64,000 nucleotides of DNA, taken from NCBI GenBank assembly GCA_019843655.1, contig JACDQD010000008.1, forward strand, positions 15,720,442-15,784,441, read 5' to 3'. Numbering within the stretch: position 1 is the stretch's first letter; every line of letters begins with the position of its first letter. Below are positions 12,879 to 26,051 of the stretch, piece after piece. The position numbers and the translations under genes were made by a program. Source of the DNA: Lethocerus indicus. Its lineage: Eukaryota > Arthropoda > Insecta > Hemiptera > Belostomatidae. The notes beneath the pieces are model-generated. The model made no database searches and was not told where the DNA came from. It was given only the letters and a program-made list of their open reading frames with translations.

Positions 12879-15649
12879 CTGTGAGGATGATGATGGTATT
12901 GTTGTTAATGTTAATACTGATTTAAAAGAAGGAAGAAAGGAGGTGGAGGAAGTAATATGTTGGCCACCGCTTCATTGATCAGTATTTATTAATATATCCT
13001 GATGATTATTGTGAATTTTAGCAATCACACTGCTATAACTCATCATGACTTCCTTAATATTGAAACAAATTTGTAAAATAACATACTATGTGTCACATTT
13101 ATTTTTTACTAATTGTTGACATTATGTTGTATCCCTTAATGCAACATTATGTATTATTTAGTTTTTCCTATTATTGCCTATTATTAGTTTCTTAATTTAT
13201 CCATTTTAATAATTTGACTGATAAATAACCATTAATTAGCTTTAATTTTTTTAATACTTGTGACAAAATTGAGACTAGACAGTATTTGCCAATTGTGGTA
13301 AACTTTGGCATTTGGCCTGCTTTTCAATTGTGAAACTTAATTTATTACATAATTTAGTTATTTATGTATGAACACTCATCTTAATAACAAAAGAGATGTT
13401 ACTGATCCTCATTTCCATTCTACTCAACATTTAATGAGTTCACTATTAGTCTTTCAATAATTCTGGATAATTTTTAGAATTACTTATGTAAATTTTCAGA
13501 TTCATATTATAAGCATTTTTTACTATTTATTTTATTTATTTCATGGTAATTTGAATTTATTTGAGTGTTATTGGGTGCTTGAGATTTGTGGAAAGAAAGA
13601 TAGAGTTTAACCAGTGGATGGAAACTGTCCATATCGATTCTTTTATTAATTTTGTTTATTAGTTTTGTAATTTTGAATTTATTTAAGTTCCGTATTGCTT
13701 ATGATTATGTGCAGTTTATAGTTTTATCACTGTTATATATAAATGTTCACTTCTAATTGCAAAATAGTCTACATGATTTAATTGTGAAAACAATTTTCAT
13801 GAATAGTATTATTTTTTCATTTATTTGAAGTAGCTCAAAGTTTGTTTTTTTTTGCTACTATTTATTTTCCCTCCTGCTATTTAAATCCCTAAATGATTTT
13901 AATTAATTATTAATTTCTTGTATGAAGAAGAAAAAACCCTTGTGGAATATTTTTAAATTTAAAAAATCTTTCTTAAAAAAAGAAATAGTGCTTCATAAAT
14001 CATCGCTTAAAGTTCTACTTGCTCAATATTAGAATTTGAAAGTTAGTAACTAATTCTATGCAGGAAAAATCCATTTGATTTTGTATTTGTAAACCATTTA
14101 TTCATCAGAGTTGGTACCAGAAGCTTCATGTTCTTAACAAAACATCATAAAGAGTAAATTTGAAATTCGCTTTCCCCCTTTTACTAACATGCACAAAATG
14201 TGAATAAACCTTAAATAAGAATCTCTAAATCAAAACCTGTTTACGTAGAATGGGATTATATCACATACTAAGGAGTACTAAAGAGATTGGTATTAATTTT
14301 TGTTTGTTACCATGTTGCTAAAATTTTATTTGAAGTAAACATTTGAAATCCTTTATAAATCTTTGTGTAAATATTCATACATTTTTATCAGTATGATTTG
14401 TGATATGTGCGATGAGAAATTATTAATGATATTTATTATATCAAATGAATTTAGCATAAATATGTGCGATTGTATAGATGTGTTATAATACAGTCAATGC
14501 TGTTGAATTAGAAATGTCTTTTATGTTTAGTGACACTTGCAAATTAGTATTAGCATAAATTAAGTGTGCATTAAGACCCTTTCTAGCATAAAATATTTAT
14601 TAAATTGATTTTAATGTACATTTTTGTACATTAATTCAAATTTGTGTGTTTCTGAAATGTTGGATTGACAGATTTAGAAGACACACCCTTGAATCTGTGT
14701 TATTAATGCATGAATATGCATTTTTCCCTTGCAAAACTTATTAAGAGTTTGTGAACAGTGTGTTACAATAATTTGTATGGTGGTAAGCCGTAATTTTCAT
14801 TATGACTTGCAGAGCAAATGTACAATTTTTATTTATTTATTTTTTTTTATTGTATTATCCCATAATGAATGGATAAATGTTAATTTTTGTATCATTGATG
14901 AAATATATATTCCTATATACTACTTTATTTATCTTTAATTGCATGAAAGTTGTTTATTAATTTGGTTTAATTTGTAGTCCCTTAAAATATTTTTATACTT
15001 GCAAGTTTTCGCTAATAAATTAATTTTGGATATTAAAAATAATATTAACATGTACTAATATAATATATTTATCATACTACTAATCATTATCATATTACTA
15101 AGTATTATTTTGTTTGTGAGGAATGTATAATTTCTCGTTTGAAAAATTTAAGAACTAATGATTATAGAATATTAAATTTGCATTCCCTCATTTTTCCTTG
15201 ATGGCAACTATAAAATTCATTAAATGAATCTGTAATGATTTGCTTTGATAAATTTTGCATCATCTGTTTACATATGACTAAATTTTTTAAATATGTCTTT
15301 AAAATATTGATTTGAAATAATTATCTTATTTTATGAATTTTGAAATTTATAATGCATAACCTGTACTTCAATGTAGTCTAACAGTGTTCATTGAACAAAT
15401 CTATGATGTGTTTAACCATTGTGGAGTTAGGTAAGTTTAATAGATTAGAGGACAATATATTAGAGTACAGGGTATTGGTACAAAAGGATAGTACCTGGTC
15501 ATATTTAGTAGATAAAGTAATATTTTTTTTAACCATTCCAAAGGGTTGGGGGAAACCACTAATATTTTTTCTAAATTATTCTAGAAATTTTAAATATTAT
15601 TAAATATTTTAACCAAAAATGCAATCAGATTGAGTAATTCTGGAATTAC

Positions 15650-15711
<62 letters not shown>

Positions 15712-15890
15712 TTTTCACAGGATATCTCGACGCTTATGTATCAATGCAAAAGCATATTATAAAACTATTCTAAATGCAATCAAATGTTATATACATTATC
15801 GATTATAGTGAAAATATCTCTAAAATACATTAACTAAAACGCTTTTTATGCAGTATATACAGTGAAGTTTGGTGTATGTTGGCTACACTG
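12879..15890. other. CUEDC2 3' UTR and AT-rich intergenic region
   Basis: About 3 kb without a supported gene. It is very AT-rich and CpG-poor with several possible polyadenylation hexamers (for example AATAAA at 14203-14208). Small open frames near 14729-14938 and 15391-15603 look random. A TA/TG microsatellite lies near the right end. Confidence 0.5.
15653..15710. repeat. Compound (TA)n(TG)n microsatellite
   Basis: About 20 TA units run directly into about 9 TG units, upstream of Wee1. It is a simple sequence repeat, probably length-variable, and could serve as a marker. Confidence 0.95.
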
Positions 15891-15915
15891 TGTATCATGT
15901 GTCCGGAAACAGGAA

Positions 15916-15925
15916 AATTGGCGCC
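15916..15925 (+). promoter_or_regulatory. E2F-like site in the Wee1 promoter
   Basis: The sequence AATTGGCGCC lies about 105 bp upstream of the Wee1 start codon and matches the E2F/DP consensus core TTSGCGC. It is one of few CpG-containing blocks in the area. E2F control would suit a cell-cycle gene, but this is a motif match only. Confidence 0.35.
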
Positions 15926-16028
15926 TGATCCGCCATGCTGTTTTGGTTCTCGACTGTTATGTTCGGGTTGTGAAATATATTTATTTTGTTCAATTTAATT
16001 GCTAATTTCGTACATTTTAAGTTTTAAT

Positions 16029-19000
16029 ATGGAAGTGTCGGTGAGTGATGAAGAAGTGGATTTTATTAGAAGAGCTCCTGTTCGAGTATACATTAATTCT
16101 GATGAGGAAGATTCCAGACCAGTTACACCTCCGATGGATCAGAACATGAAACTTAATAAGTCGCTAGGATTGGTGTTGTCCCCTCAGAGCCCTCCGTACA
16201 GGCGAATTAGGTCGATGAAGTTGATAGATTCGCCAAGATCTTTTCTGAAAACTAGGTTGGATTTACCTTTTACCTCGACGCCTGCTCCATCACCATATCC
16301 AAACACTCATAAAAGGGTTTCAAGAACTGCTTCATTACGCTTTCAAAATAATAGTCGCTTACTTGGGGAGAGTGAGTCGAAGGACAAACATAATATTTCT
16401 TCTGGTATAATTCAAGCTGCTTATGTTAATCCATTTAGCCCTGTAGTTGGGCCTTCAGATTCCAAAACAAAGAATCGCATGAAAAGGTAAGATATTTTTG
16501 AATAATTTATTTACTTTATGAATGTGGGAGGTGTAATAAAATTTTCCAGATTTGAATCGATCTTTGGAGTTGACATGTATTAACACGCAGTGACATTGAA
16601 TGACATGTAGTTTACTTGTGCACATTAATTATCTAGGCACTAGTTTTAACATTTTTAAATTGATTTATGTGTAAATTATGAAATTTACTAGTTTCTAAAT
16701 TGTTAGCATTGTTTTAGAACATCACCGAAGAGCTTTATATTTGATTCAGATGATAATAATGATTCAGATATTAATGATGAACTTACACAATCTCCAGTCG
16801 ATATTAAGAAGCCTAAACTATCTGATTTCAACATTCCTCGATATGAGGAGGTAAGTCAAACATAATTATGATAATATTAATCATTAATTTAAGTTTATTT
16901 ATTTTGCAATTCTATAATTGTTTTTTCTGCTGTTTTTATAAATGTAATGGTTATATTCATAATAACCAATATTAATGAATTATTTATTTAAATTTATAAT
17001 TATGAATGATTAATTAATACTATTAAGAATGTAATAATAAATTTATATAGAATATTCATCTCATTAATCTGGTACCAACCAGATTCAAAGTCATGGCAAT
17101 CAGGATTCAATACATCAGAATGTCATATTTTAAAAAACTACTTTTTTTTAGGAATTTGTTGAATTGGAAGTGATAGGTACTGGTGTACATGGCTGTGTCT
17201 TTAAGTGTTTAAATAGACTTAATGGTGTAGAATATGCAGTCAAGAGAGGGCTCAAACCGATTAATAATGAGTAAGTGTTTTAATACTTTAATCTGAAAAT
17301 TATCATGATGCAAATTCCAGTTTTTGTTCTTAATACAATATATTCTGTTTCTAGGAGGATAGCGCACAATGAAATCTATGCCCATGGTGTGTTGGAACAT
17401 CCGAATATCGTACGCAATTATTCAAGTTGGACAGAAAATGATTATGTATTTATGCAAAATGAGTATTGCAATGGGGGCAGCCTTGAAGAGGCTATAAAAG
17501 TGGGTCCAATGGAGGAGAAACAACTGCGTAAAGTATTAGAGCACATTGCCCAAGGATTGAGGTCAGTTATTTGTAAAAAGAAAATTAATTTGTAAACTAT
17601 GCAAAGTAATAAGATCTGATGAGTCTTAGCATTTATAAGATAAGGGTTATGAGTATTATATTAAAGTATTTTTGTTACATTCAAGGCTATGTTTTGATTT
17701 TTCAGTGAATTGTGAACAGATTTCATGGATATTTAATAAACAATGTTAACTTAAAAGGAATATTATGGAAATTATATTTGTGCATGTATATAAAAAGCAT
17801 ATTTTGAATCTTTTTATTAACTAGTAATCTGCATTTGTATTTGTTGAAGATAGATTCTAATAAGAATCGTTGTATTCTTTTAGCAGTTGGAGTTATATTC
17901 TCCCTTCATATGAACTCTAGGTTTCTAGTTTCAGAGGCCTTGTTTATAGCCTAGGTGCATTTAATTGATTTTAATGCACCTAGTCTGCCATAGCTTGTTA
18001 ATACCTAAATTAAAAAACATTGCGTTAGCTTGATGGTAAATAACATTAAAATCTGATTTTATGTTACAGATTTATCCATTCCAAACACCTTGCTCACATG
18101 GATATTAAACCTGGAAATATTTTAATAAGCAGAGGAGCTCGTGTTTTCTACAGGCATAATTATGATTGTCTCGCAGATGAGTACTGTGATGATGATGATT
18201 CCAATGAAGAGACTATTTATAAAATTGGTATGATGTAAACATTCATTCTTAATATGACTAAATAATGTTTTCCTCTTTTTTATCTTAATGTGCATACTTG
18301 AGGAAAAGTTTAATGTGTATAACAATTTGACCAATTTTGTGATTGTTGTTAATTATTGTTTAATTTAAATAGTGCCAGTATCCAAAATATGTATTATAAT
18401 TGTTTAAATAGGGAGAATCAGAATAGGGTTATTATACAGATCATCTCTTCTCTATGTATTTAATTTTAAAAACTTTCAGTATTCTTTTTTTTATGCCTAG
18501 TTAAACCATTTTGTGTATTTTTTTGAAATAATTTGTTCACACACTCAGAATGTTAATATTATAGTCTTGGTATAGCACATAAACATTTACAATTAAAATA
18601 TTTTAGTTAGTTTCACAGTTGCTGAATGATCATTTGATGTTATACTTTTATAATGTCAATATTTAATTGGCACACCTAGGAGGCTTAAAATATACATAAA
18701 AGATAAATTGAAAGGCTGAATTAAAAATGTATTTTTTGTGTTAACCAACTGAAATAAATGAACTAGGTACCTGATGTTTAGGATAATCTGAATTGCAATC
18801 TGCAATTTCCTTTCTATGTTGACTGCATCTGACTCTGTGGGTACATTGTATGCGCAAAATGAAAAAAGAGACCAGGGTCTGACATAAAAAAATTAATATT
18901 TTTAAAATGTTAATTATAAAAATAGTTCATTTTATTTTCTTTGTATATCTGTACAATGTTGACATGCTTCTATTGAATAGAATACGTGAAAATGTCTGTA

Positions 19001-20604
19001 ATTTGCTTAGATTCCCTGTGGAATCTTTAAACTGTGTCTTTCATTATAATTTCAACTTATGGAACAAAGGTATATTTTTGTACCTTGTTTTGCTAAAAGA
19101 TGAGTGCTGTATAGTTGGTGAATACATCTTAGAAAAGAACTCTGTGTCAATGCTATTTCTAAAATCCTTCAATTACACATTTTCTATTGTCACTATGAAT
19201 CTGGCATTACATCTAAAGCCTGTACACTCGAAGTGCAATCCTATGAGAAAAAAAATTAATATAATAAAACTGGGTAGTTTTTAGTGGTATTTATTATATT
19301 GAAGCATTCCAAGGATTTAATTTATATGTATTTTGTAATAAAATGCTCAATTATGAAAATAATTTTTATATATGCAATAATTTTTTCAGCTGATTTGGGT
19401 CATGTAACAAGGCTTGATGATGTTGTGGACGTTGAAGAAGGAGACTGCCGTTATTTACCAAGAGAAATATTAAATGATGATTATTCAAATCTTACTAAGG
19501 TTGATATCTTTGCTCTTGGTAAGTTTTCAGTGTAACTGCCATTTTGTATTCCTATAAACTTCATAGATTTCATATTAAACAATATGTAATTTAAACATTC
19601 AGTTCTTTGTATTTAATTTTTGTTTCTAAGTTTATAATGCTTTATGAGAAGAAACGAATATTAAGTTATGTGATAATTTTAGGTTTAACACTCTATGAAG
19701 CTGCAGGTGGTGGACCTTTACCCAAAAACGGTGATGATTGGCACTGTATAAGGGATGGGAAATTAAAAAGTTTTCCTCATCTCAGCAATGATTTTAATAA
19801 CCAATTGAAGGTATAATATCAATTTTATTTTTGTACGGCATATTTTATTCTCCTGATCTTAAACTTATCTCTGTTATCATAGTAACTATCTGATTAAATT
19901 TTTTGTTGAAATAAACATTTTTTCACTAATAAAACTATTTCTAGTACTTTATAGTGGGACTGTTGGATTTAAAAAAACTTTCTATTGTTATATATGGTAT
20001 CATAAATTGATTTGTTGGTGTAATTATAGAGAATGACTCATCCAAACCCTGAAATGAGGCCGTCTGCAAGTGATCTGTTATCTCACAGTTCATTTTCTCC
20101 TATTTACAAAACAGTGAAAGACAAGCATGAGCTTAAAGCAGCAAAACAGAAGATTCAATTACTTGAACAGCAGTTGCAGGTAAATTATATATACATATGG
20201 CTTAACTATATTTTTATTCTCTCAGACATTTTGAAAATATGTCAAAATTTGTTTATGGTTACTTATATTTATTTTAATTTGTTTTTTTATCATTCCTGAT
20301 TCTTAAAATTTATTGTTTTCAAAGTTATAAGTGTGCAGTATATTCATTATAATTGGTGAAATTAATAAATGAATAATGTACATTTATAATTTTTTCTTAA
20401 TTTTGTGTACTATTGTTCTAGGATGTTCTGAAATGCGTGAAAGTTTTGAGACAGTCCCAAACAGAAAATAAACGTCAAATAGGTACTAACTACAACAATA
20501 ATAACAATAATAGTAATGCCAGTAATAATAATAATAATAATAAAAAAGGTGAACGTCTTGTTGGTAAAAAGTCGAAGAGATCACAAAGCACGACAATGTT
20601 TTAG
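16029..20604 (+). CDS. Wee1: Wee1-like protein kinase, 9 coding exons
   Basis: Wee1 phosphorylates the inhibitory tyrosine of Cdk1 in the nucleus and delays entry into mitosis. Coding exons: 16029-16486, 16718-16850, 17152-17270, 17355-17561, 18070-18227, 19390-19518, 19683-19810, 20030-20179, 20422-20604, joining to 554 aa. Residues 1-197 are a low-complexity regulatory part with several SP/TP sites. The kinase domain follows: glycine loop GTGVHGCV (residues 206-213), catalytic lysine K228 in YAVK, catalytic loop HMDIKPGN with D317, and DLGHV with D360. The Wee1 family normally shows HMD and DLG where other kinases show HRD and DFG, so these are not defects. [11 protein letters not shown] is the substrate-side segment. 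A C-terminal coiled coil ([16 protein letters not shown]) and an asparagine repeat end the protein. The ATG at 16029 is the first in frame. DLGHV and [12 protein letters not shown] favour Wee1 over Myt1. Confidence 0.92.
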
Positions 20605-23250
20605 ATATGGTTGGAAAAATAATACTGAAATCGACTGCACATTTAGTATCCTAATTGGATAATATTCCTTATTGTTTTTACATAAATCCATCTTTTTAAA
20701 TTGATTATCTCATGGTTGTTCCTTTTTGTTTAGGTAGACATAATTACGTCCTAAGAAGCAAATCAATTTTTAAAAAGAATCTTGATATTCGTAATAAAAG
20801 GAATTTACATTTCTAATTGTTTTAGGATTATTTATGCATATTCTAAAATATTGATAAATGGGGAATAGCCGCAGTGAATATATAATCGGAGAATGTATTA
20901 TTATATTATTATTCTTATTACTGTTATTAATTTGTATTATCTCACTGTTGTATTTACTATACAATGACATCATAATTTTATTATTACAAATATTTATCAG
21001 GCAGTGAATGATTTATTTAGTATTAAGTACTTGAGCTGGAACTATTCTGTTGTGATATACATTTGAAATACTGAAAATAAATAGTTAATTAGGTGTACAG
21101 TTAATAAATAATATTTAACTGAATTAGTTACATTTTATTTAATATTGATTCCAATTTAAGTGATAGCAGTCGTAAAATGTCTTCACTCCCTCCTTAATTA
21201 ACAGCTTCATAATGTATTATTTACATTATGATTATTAATATTAATTGAGATAGTATTAATACTATTAATGGATAATATTACTTATCCATTAATCACTGTA
21301 GATGGAGGTAATCTGTTAGTTAAGGAAGGCTTGTGAAGACATGATGAATAAAAGGAATCATATTTCTGTATATTTTTTATAATGGTAAAATATTTATTCT
21401 TCAGTTCTGCAGGATAGTTGCAATTCAACTATTTTGAACATGATTTCTTTTGCTGAGTTCAAACTGACTCCTTTGTTATATTGAAATTATGATGCCATTT
21501 CTATCATTCTGTAATCTCACTGGAAGAAGGTAGTACGATTTTTTTTATTTTTTATGTTAAATGAATAAAAACTGGTTTGCTATTAAGTTTTAGATATATT
21601 AACTAAATACGTTTTCCATGGACTTGACACATGGTATTGTGCAGTAAACTTAAATTTTATCAAATTATGTTATTGAAATTGGAAGTTACTTTGAGAATCT
21701 GATGTAATGCACGCCATATAGTGATATGTAGTAAATGGTATTTTATAAATATATTTTTCTTGAATTCTGTTTTTTATTTTAAAAAAATAACCATTTGACA
21801 GATAATAATGGTAGGAGGAGGGAGTGAGAACGAGAAAGAGGGTGATGGAGAGACAGATTTATATGTATATGCCGAATTGGTCTCATTTGATTAAGTATTG
21901 TTCTCTTTTCTTTTTTTATATTGTTTTAACGCTCAGGTCTGAAACTTAAGTTTTTCCTTCAAAATGAAGAGCAGCAATTAATTTATGGATGACTTATTCT
22001 TCAAATTTTGTAATATATTTAATATAAAAGAAAGTAACATTTCATGTAACTACATATTTTTTTTATTTGTTAAATTTCATTTATTTTAATTCTTGTTAGT
22101 CACAAATATTCTAGTTCTAATTTTTGTAAGTCTTTCTTTTATGTTTAGATGTAAAGTATTTGTTACACTCGTATTGTAAATATTAGATGCCACATAATAT
22201 AGTTCCTCTAATGAAATTTAGACTTAGATGTAAATTGTAATATGAATATATATTTTTTCACTAAAGTTTCAATTATTCGCTTTTGTAATTCACAGTATAG
22301 AATAAAAATCTGGTTTACCATATTTGTTTTCTTCCTGAAAATGAGCGGCCATGCAGATTATTTTAAAATGTTACTTAGAGCAATTTCATTTTAACTGAAT
22401 TATTTTTAATTTTTTTCTTAAGAAGTTTTGTAGAATTTTTTGTCCTTGTTATGTGAAAATGTTTGAATTACTGATAATTTATTATATCTCAAATTTTGTT
22501 TCCCATTTGGAAATTGTCCCATTCTCAAATGTTTGTAATATTTTATCAAATAAACATATTTTTACTATTACCAGGTTATATATGCTTCAAAGTTTTATTG
22601 CCATAGCCCTTAAATCAATTTTTCTATTTTGAGATGCGTACTTTATTTGTTGAGGATATGTGGGATGTAAAAGTAGGTCACGTACACAAAAGGTGAAGTG
22701 AGGTAAGTAAAATATATATAATCAATATCCAAATTATAGCTATCATTGTTATGATATTGATTCCTTCTAGTTTTGAAGCTACCTTCTTCATTCCTGTTGA
22801 AACTGAATATTTTGTAGTGTGAAAGTTCTGGATATGGAATTCTAAAATAAAATATCAATGAGGGTTTAATTCAAAGTATACATTTTTTTTAATTTTAAAG
22901 AGCACATTTTTTATTGTGTGCATAACTGCACCTCTAAATATAGGGGAAAATGTTACATTAACTATAACAGTTATTGGTTACTTTTCAAAAAGGAATCATT
23001 AGTTTCATGGCTACTTATACAATAAATTAAAGTTATTTTAACTTATTTTTTAAAATTAAATATTATTTATAAGTTAAAAAAAAATAATAAAAAGATAAAT
23101 GGGAGTGAACCAAAAATAAATTGAAATTGGATGTTTGAATTTCGTTTACGAGAAATTTTTTACCTAATTCAGAAACAATTTTTTCATAAATTGGAAAACT
23201 CATATTCCACATACTGAAGAGTGGGTTGTTTTGGTCAACTCAGTATTTTA
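20605..23250. other. Wee1 3' UTR and AT-rich intergenic region
   Basis: No gene is supported on either strand. The stretch is AT-rich and almost free of CpG. A polyadenylation hexamer AATAAA at 20793-20798 would give a short Wee1 3' UTR; others occur near 21346 and 22302. An inverted-repeat element is listed separately. Confidence 0.5.
21177..21342. repeat. Inverted-repeat element, candidate MITE
   Basis: The left arm 21177-21204 (beginning ATGTCTTCAC and ending TTAACAG) is nearly the reverse complement of the right arm 21313-21342 (beginning CTGTTAG and ending GTGAAGACAT); only a few positions and one short gap differ. The AT-rich centre contains a second palindrome around 21268-21295 (GGATAATATTACTTATCC core). 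Size and layout suit a small non-autonomous DNA transposon or a stable hairpin. I do not see a clear target-site duplication. Confidence 0.5.
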
Positions 23251-23251
23251 A

Positions 23252-23263
23252 ATTCCCGCCAAA
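23252..23263 (+). promoter_or_regulatory. E2F-like site at the start of the ACC 5' region
   Basis: ATTCCCGCCAAA closely matches the classical E2F consensus TTTSSCGC. It sits where CpG-poor DNA gives way to CpG-rich DNA, about 400 bp before the putative first splice donor of ACC. It is a motif match only. Confidence 0.3.
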
Positions 23264-23479
23264 TGGAACAACAATATATATCTATATATACACAATTAAC
23301 TTTTACTAATTTAAAAAGTGTAGTAACGTCGCCGATAATGATAATATTTTAATGCTGTTTATTAGCGGAGTATGTTTATTTAGAATTAATTCAGAAACGA
23401 ATTGTTTAATGAAATAACTGTAAACATCGGGGATACGAAAATGGCTGTGGCTTGGGGGTAGGTTCTAAGTGCGGAAAAT

Positions 23480-23681
23480 TTGCAAGTGCCTTCCAAGCTC
23501 GGTCTGTAAATAAACCGGTGTTCGCAGTAAAACAGTAGTTTCGTTTACGATGCCCCTCGCTGATCACATCTGTTTTTGAGAACTTAAATGAGGTTTTGCG
23601 TGTTGCTTTGACGATTTTATCGCCGGATCGTCGTCCACTGACTTCGACCGGTTTTTAGCCGGACGTCATCCCGAAAATAGG
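23480..23681 (+). other. Putative non-coding first exon of ACC
   Basis: A strong donor (G then GTAAGTACG at 23682) ends a CpG-rich stretch that has only short upstream open frames. No other gene start fits nearby on the + strand, and the next strong acceptor leading into a coding frame is that at 32859. I infer a distal, non-coding ACC first exon; its 5' end is unknown. The last part of the stretch also contains a CCGG hairpin (see findings). Confidence 0.35.
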
Positions 23682-24394
23682 GTAAGTACGACTTGACCCT
23701 ACGGGTTGATTGTGTTCCTTTAAATTATTAGCATAGTGCAGTTTATGAGTGAACGGACGGTCCCGGTTATAACCTTACATGTTATAAAATGTTAAGGTTG
23801 ACCAATTGGAAGCGTGCATCATCTGGTGATTCTTTTGAGCCAATCGCCTTATCCGTTCCCCCACTACTGCCAACTTTACCGCCTTGTTTGATTCTGTCAA
23901 CTTCGCTTATTGTACTGACGCTTCTCTATGTTTATACCCCTCTTATAACACCCTGTTTTTGTTGTCGGTTTCTTAATGCTATCGCCTGTGTTTTCGTAGT
24001 GTAATAGATAAAAAGAAGTTAATTTTAAACCACCCCTTGATGTAGTTTTCCTGGGATAGCGGTACTGTTTTTTTATTCGCTGCTCTGTTTTGCACCAAAA
24101 ATCATTCAGGTAAATCGTTTCGGCTTTATATTCTATTGATTTAAGCCTAAATTAACCTGCTTAACGACTAAATGGTACGAATATAAATAACTAACCTTGT
24201 TTCTCATTATATTATAACCCAGTGATTTGGGAACGTTCTTAGGAGAATGCTCCAAATAACTGATTATAACTCACCCTATAAACAAATCCATAGCCTAATG
24301 TTGTATTTGTTTATTAAGGAATTGCTAATCTCGATAATTCATTGTTTGGCTGTGGGGTAATACAGTGGTACACCGTTGTATTTGCCTACGACCA

Positions 24395-24631
24395 CCGTAT
24401 GGTTTCATCCGTGACGACCATCTGATCATCCGAAAAAAACGAGTCAGTTTCTGCTCCACCCTTCCACCTGTTCTGGCGGCTCGCCGCCGTCAGTAGCGTT
24501 TGGTGGGAGTACATAGGGTCGGTCGCATTCCATCGAAAACTTTCACCGCAAACTGTTACTGGTGACGACCGCAATATTAACTACTGAGGCCCGGTAAAGC
24601 CAGTTGGGTCGTCACGGATGAATTCATATGG
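24395..24631. repeat. 237-bp inverted-repeat element, candidate MITE
   Basis: The left arm 24395-24419 and right arm 24607-24631 are reverse complements over 25 bp with about three mismatches, including a perfect 16-bp core TTCATCCGTGACGACC. The inner 187 bp has no recognisable protein. Size and terminal symmetry fit a non-autonomous DNA transposon copy; an obvious target duplication is not visible. Confidence 0.5.
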
Positions 24632-26051
24632 CAGTTTGCAGGTATCTAGAGAGGAGGGTGTACGGTCTTGTAATTAGAGCGTAGGTAGAGGGAGCTTTTT
24701 CTTTCAGCAAAAAATTCTCCGTCTTCGAAAGCGAGTGACCCCGAAATAAAATATCAACGTTGTAATAAAGATTTTGCGAATAATTGACGTGTGTGGTTTC
24801 AAAATAACATTAAAAACAAATCGAACGAAAAATAATTTATTTAGTCTACTGGGGCCGAAAGTACTGTTGGTTCAACTCCCGCCATTATGTTTGTGCCGCC
24901 TTTGGATTAATAGGGTAGGCCGTTAGATTAAGGTTAAAAGTGCTCAAAAGCTGAAATATAACAGTTGTACTGTCACACCTTTGAAAAAATAAAATATTTC
25001 TCGATGGCGGGATGTCCCGGGACATGTTTGTTTTATTCAGATAGAATCAAAGAGTTGATGTTGCACAACACCTATCTTGTGGCGTGATCGGGTAAATGTG
25101 CCAGGGCGTCGGGAACCGGGGGCCCATTGATCGTTGGGTCGGCTCCCGAAACGGAGACCAGTCCACAGCCGTGTCGGCAATTATCTATTATATTAGGGTA
25201 CTTACTGGGCCTTGTGTAGAGCTCCTAGCATTAAGACCGCTCAGAAATAGACATCCGGTTGTTCAATAATCTCCGTCGTTTGACGATTCGCCCGCCTCGC
25301 CCCCTTTTAATTTTTACACGTGTACAATCCAACGACCGGTCTTTTTAGGCGCTCTGTTTTCTACCGGAGGCGATGCTTTACACGTATTCGCACTCGGGTT
25401 TAAAATAATTCGAATACCCCCAGACCTCTATCAGGTTACGAACTGAGCCGAAAATTGGAATATTTAAAGTCCGCATCAATTAGTATTTTCTCCACTCGAC
25501 TGTAGTAATAAAGAGCTGTTTAAGCCTCTCGGTTAAGCCAGCACTGATATTACTTTTTCTAATTTTTTTCTAATACTTACGGAATGATACGGCGACAACG
25601 TCGTTGTAGTGACAGGGCAGACAGAATGCTTCTTCGGCAGACGTCACGCGTAAGTACATTATTGTATTACTAACCGGTTGAGGGTTTTCAAATATCACCT
25701 TTGCGCTCTTCTGTGTCCACCCCATATGTTTGGCCCTAAGCTACACCGACTTTCGGCACTGCGCTATTAACAGCATTCCCTGAGTTTAGTAGTAAATGGT
25801 TTGATGCCTAATCCAGTCGGTGCCGTCTATGCAATACTGGTATGTGTGATGGATTCAGTGTTTGTTTAAGGCGTTCTCCGAAGGTCCGTGAGTATTATCA
25901 CTAGTATGATTTCCTGTGTCGCCTCGCTTGTTAGAGGCGAGGCAGTTGTAGATAGTTATTTATGTAGTTGAATGTATTTATGGAGAGAACACAGGCAGTA
26001 CAGTGACAAGGCTTGCGCCGGCGTGTTTGTACCTGAGCTTATTGTACTAAC

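Noticed and set aside
18085..18129. HMD instead of HRD and DLG instead of DFG in the kinase
   Set aside because: These variants are normal for the Wee1 family, so they do not indicate an inactive kinase.
18907..19284. 125-codon open frame in a Wee1 intron
   Set aside because: AT-rich, hydrophobic low-complexity translation lying inside an intron with good borders on both sides; no family recognised.
24386..24574. 62-codon minus-strand open frame
   Set aside because: It overlaps the inverted-repeat element and has no recognisable transposase or other motif.
24861..24890. GGTTCAACTCCCGCC, similar to a tRNA B box
   Set aside because: No matching A box or acceptor stem at the right distance on either side.
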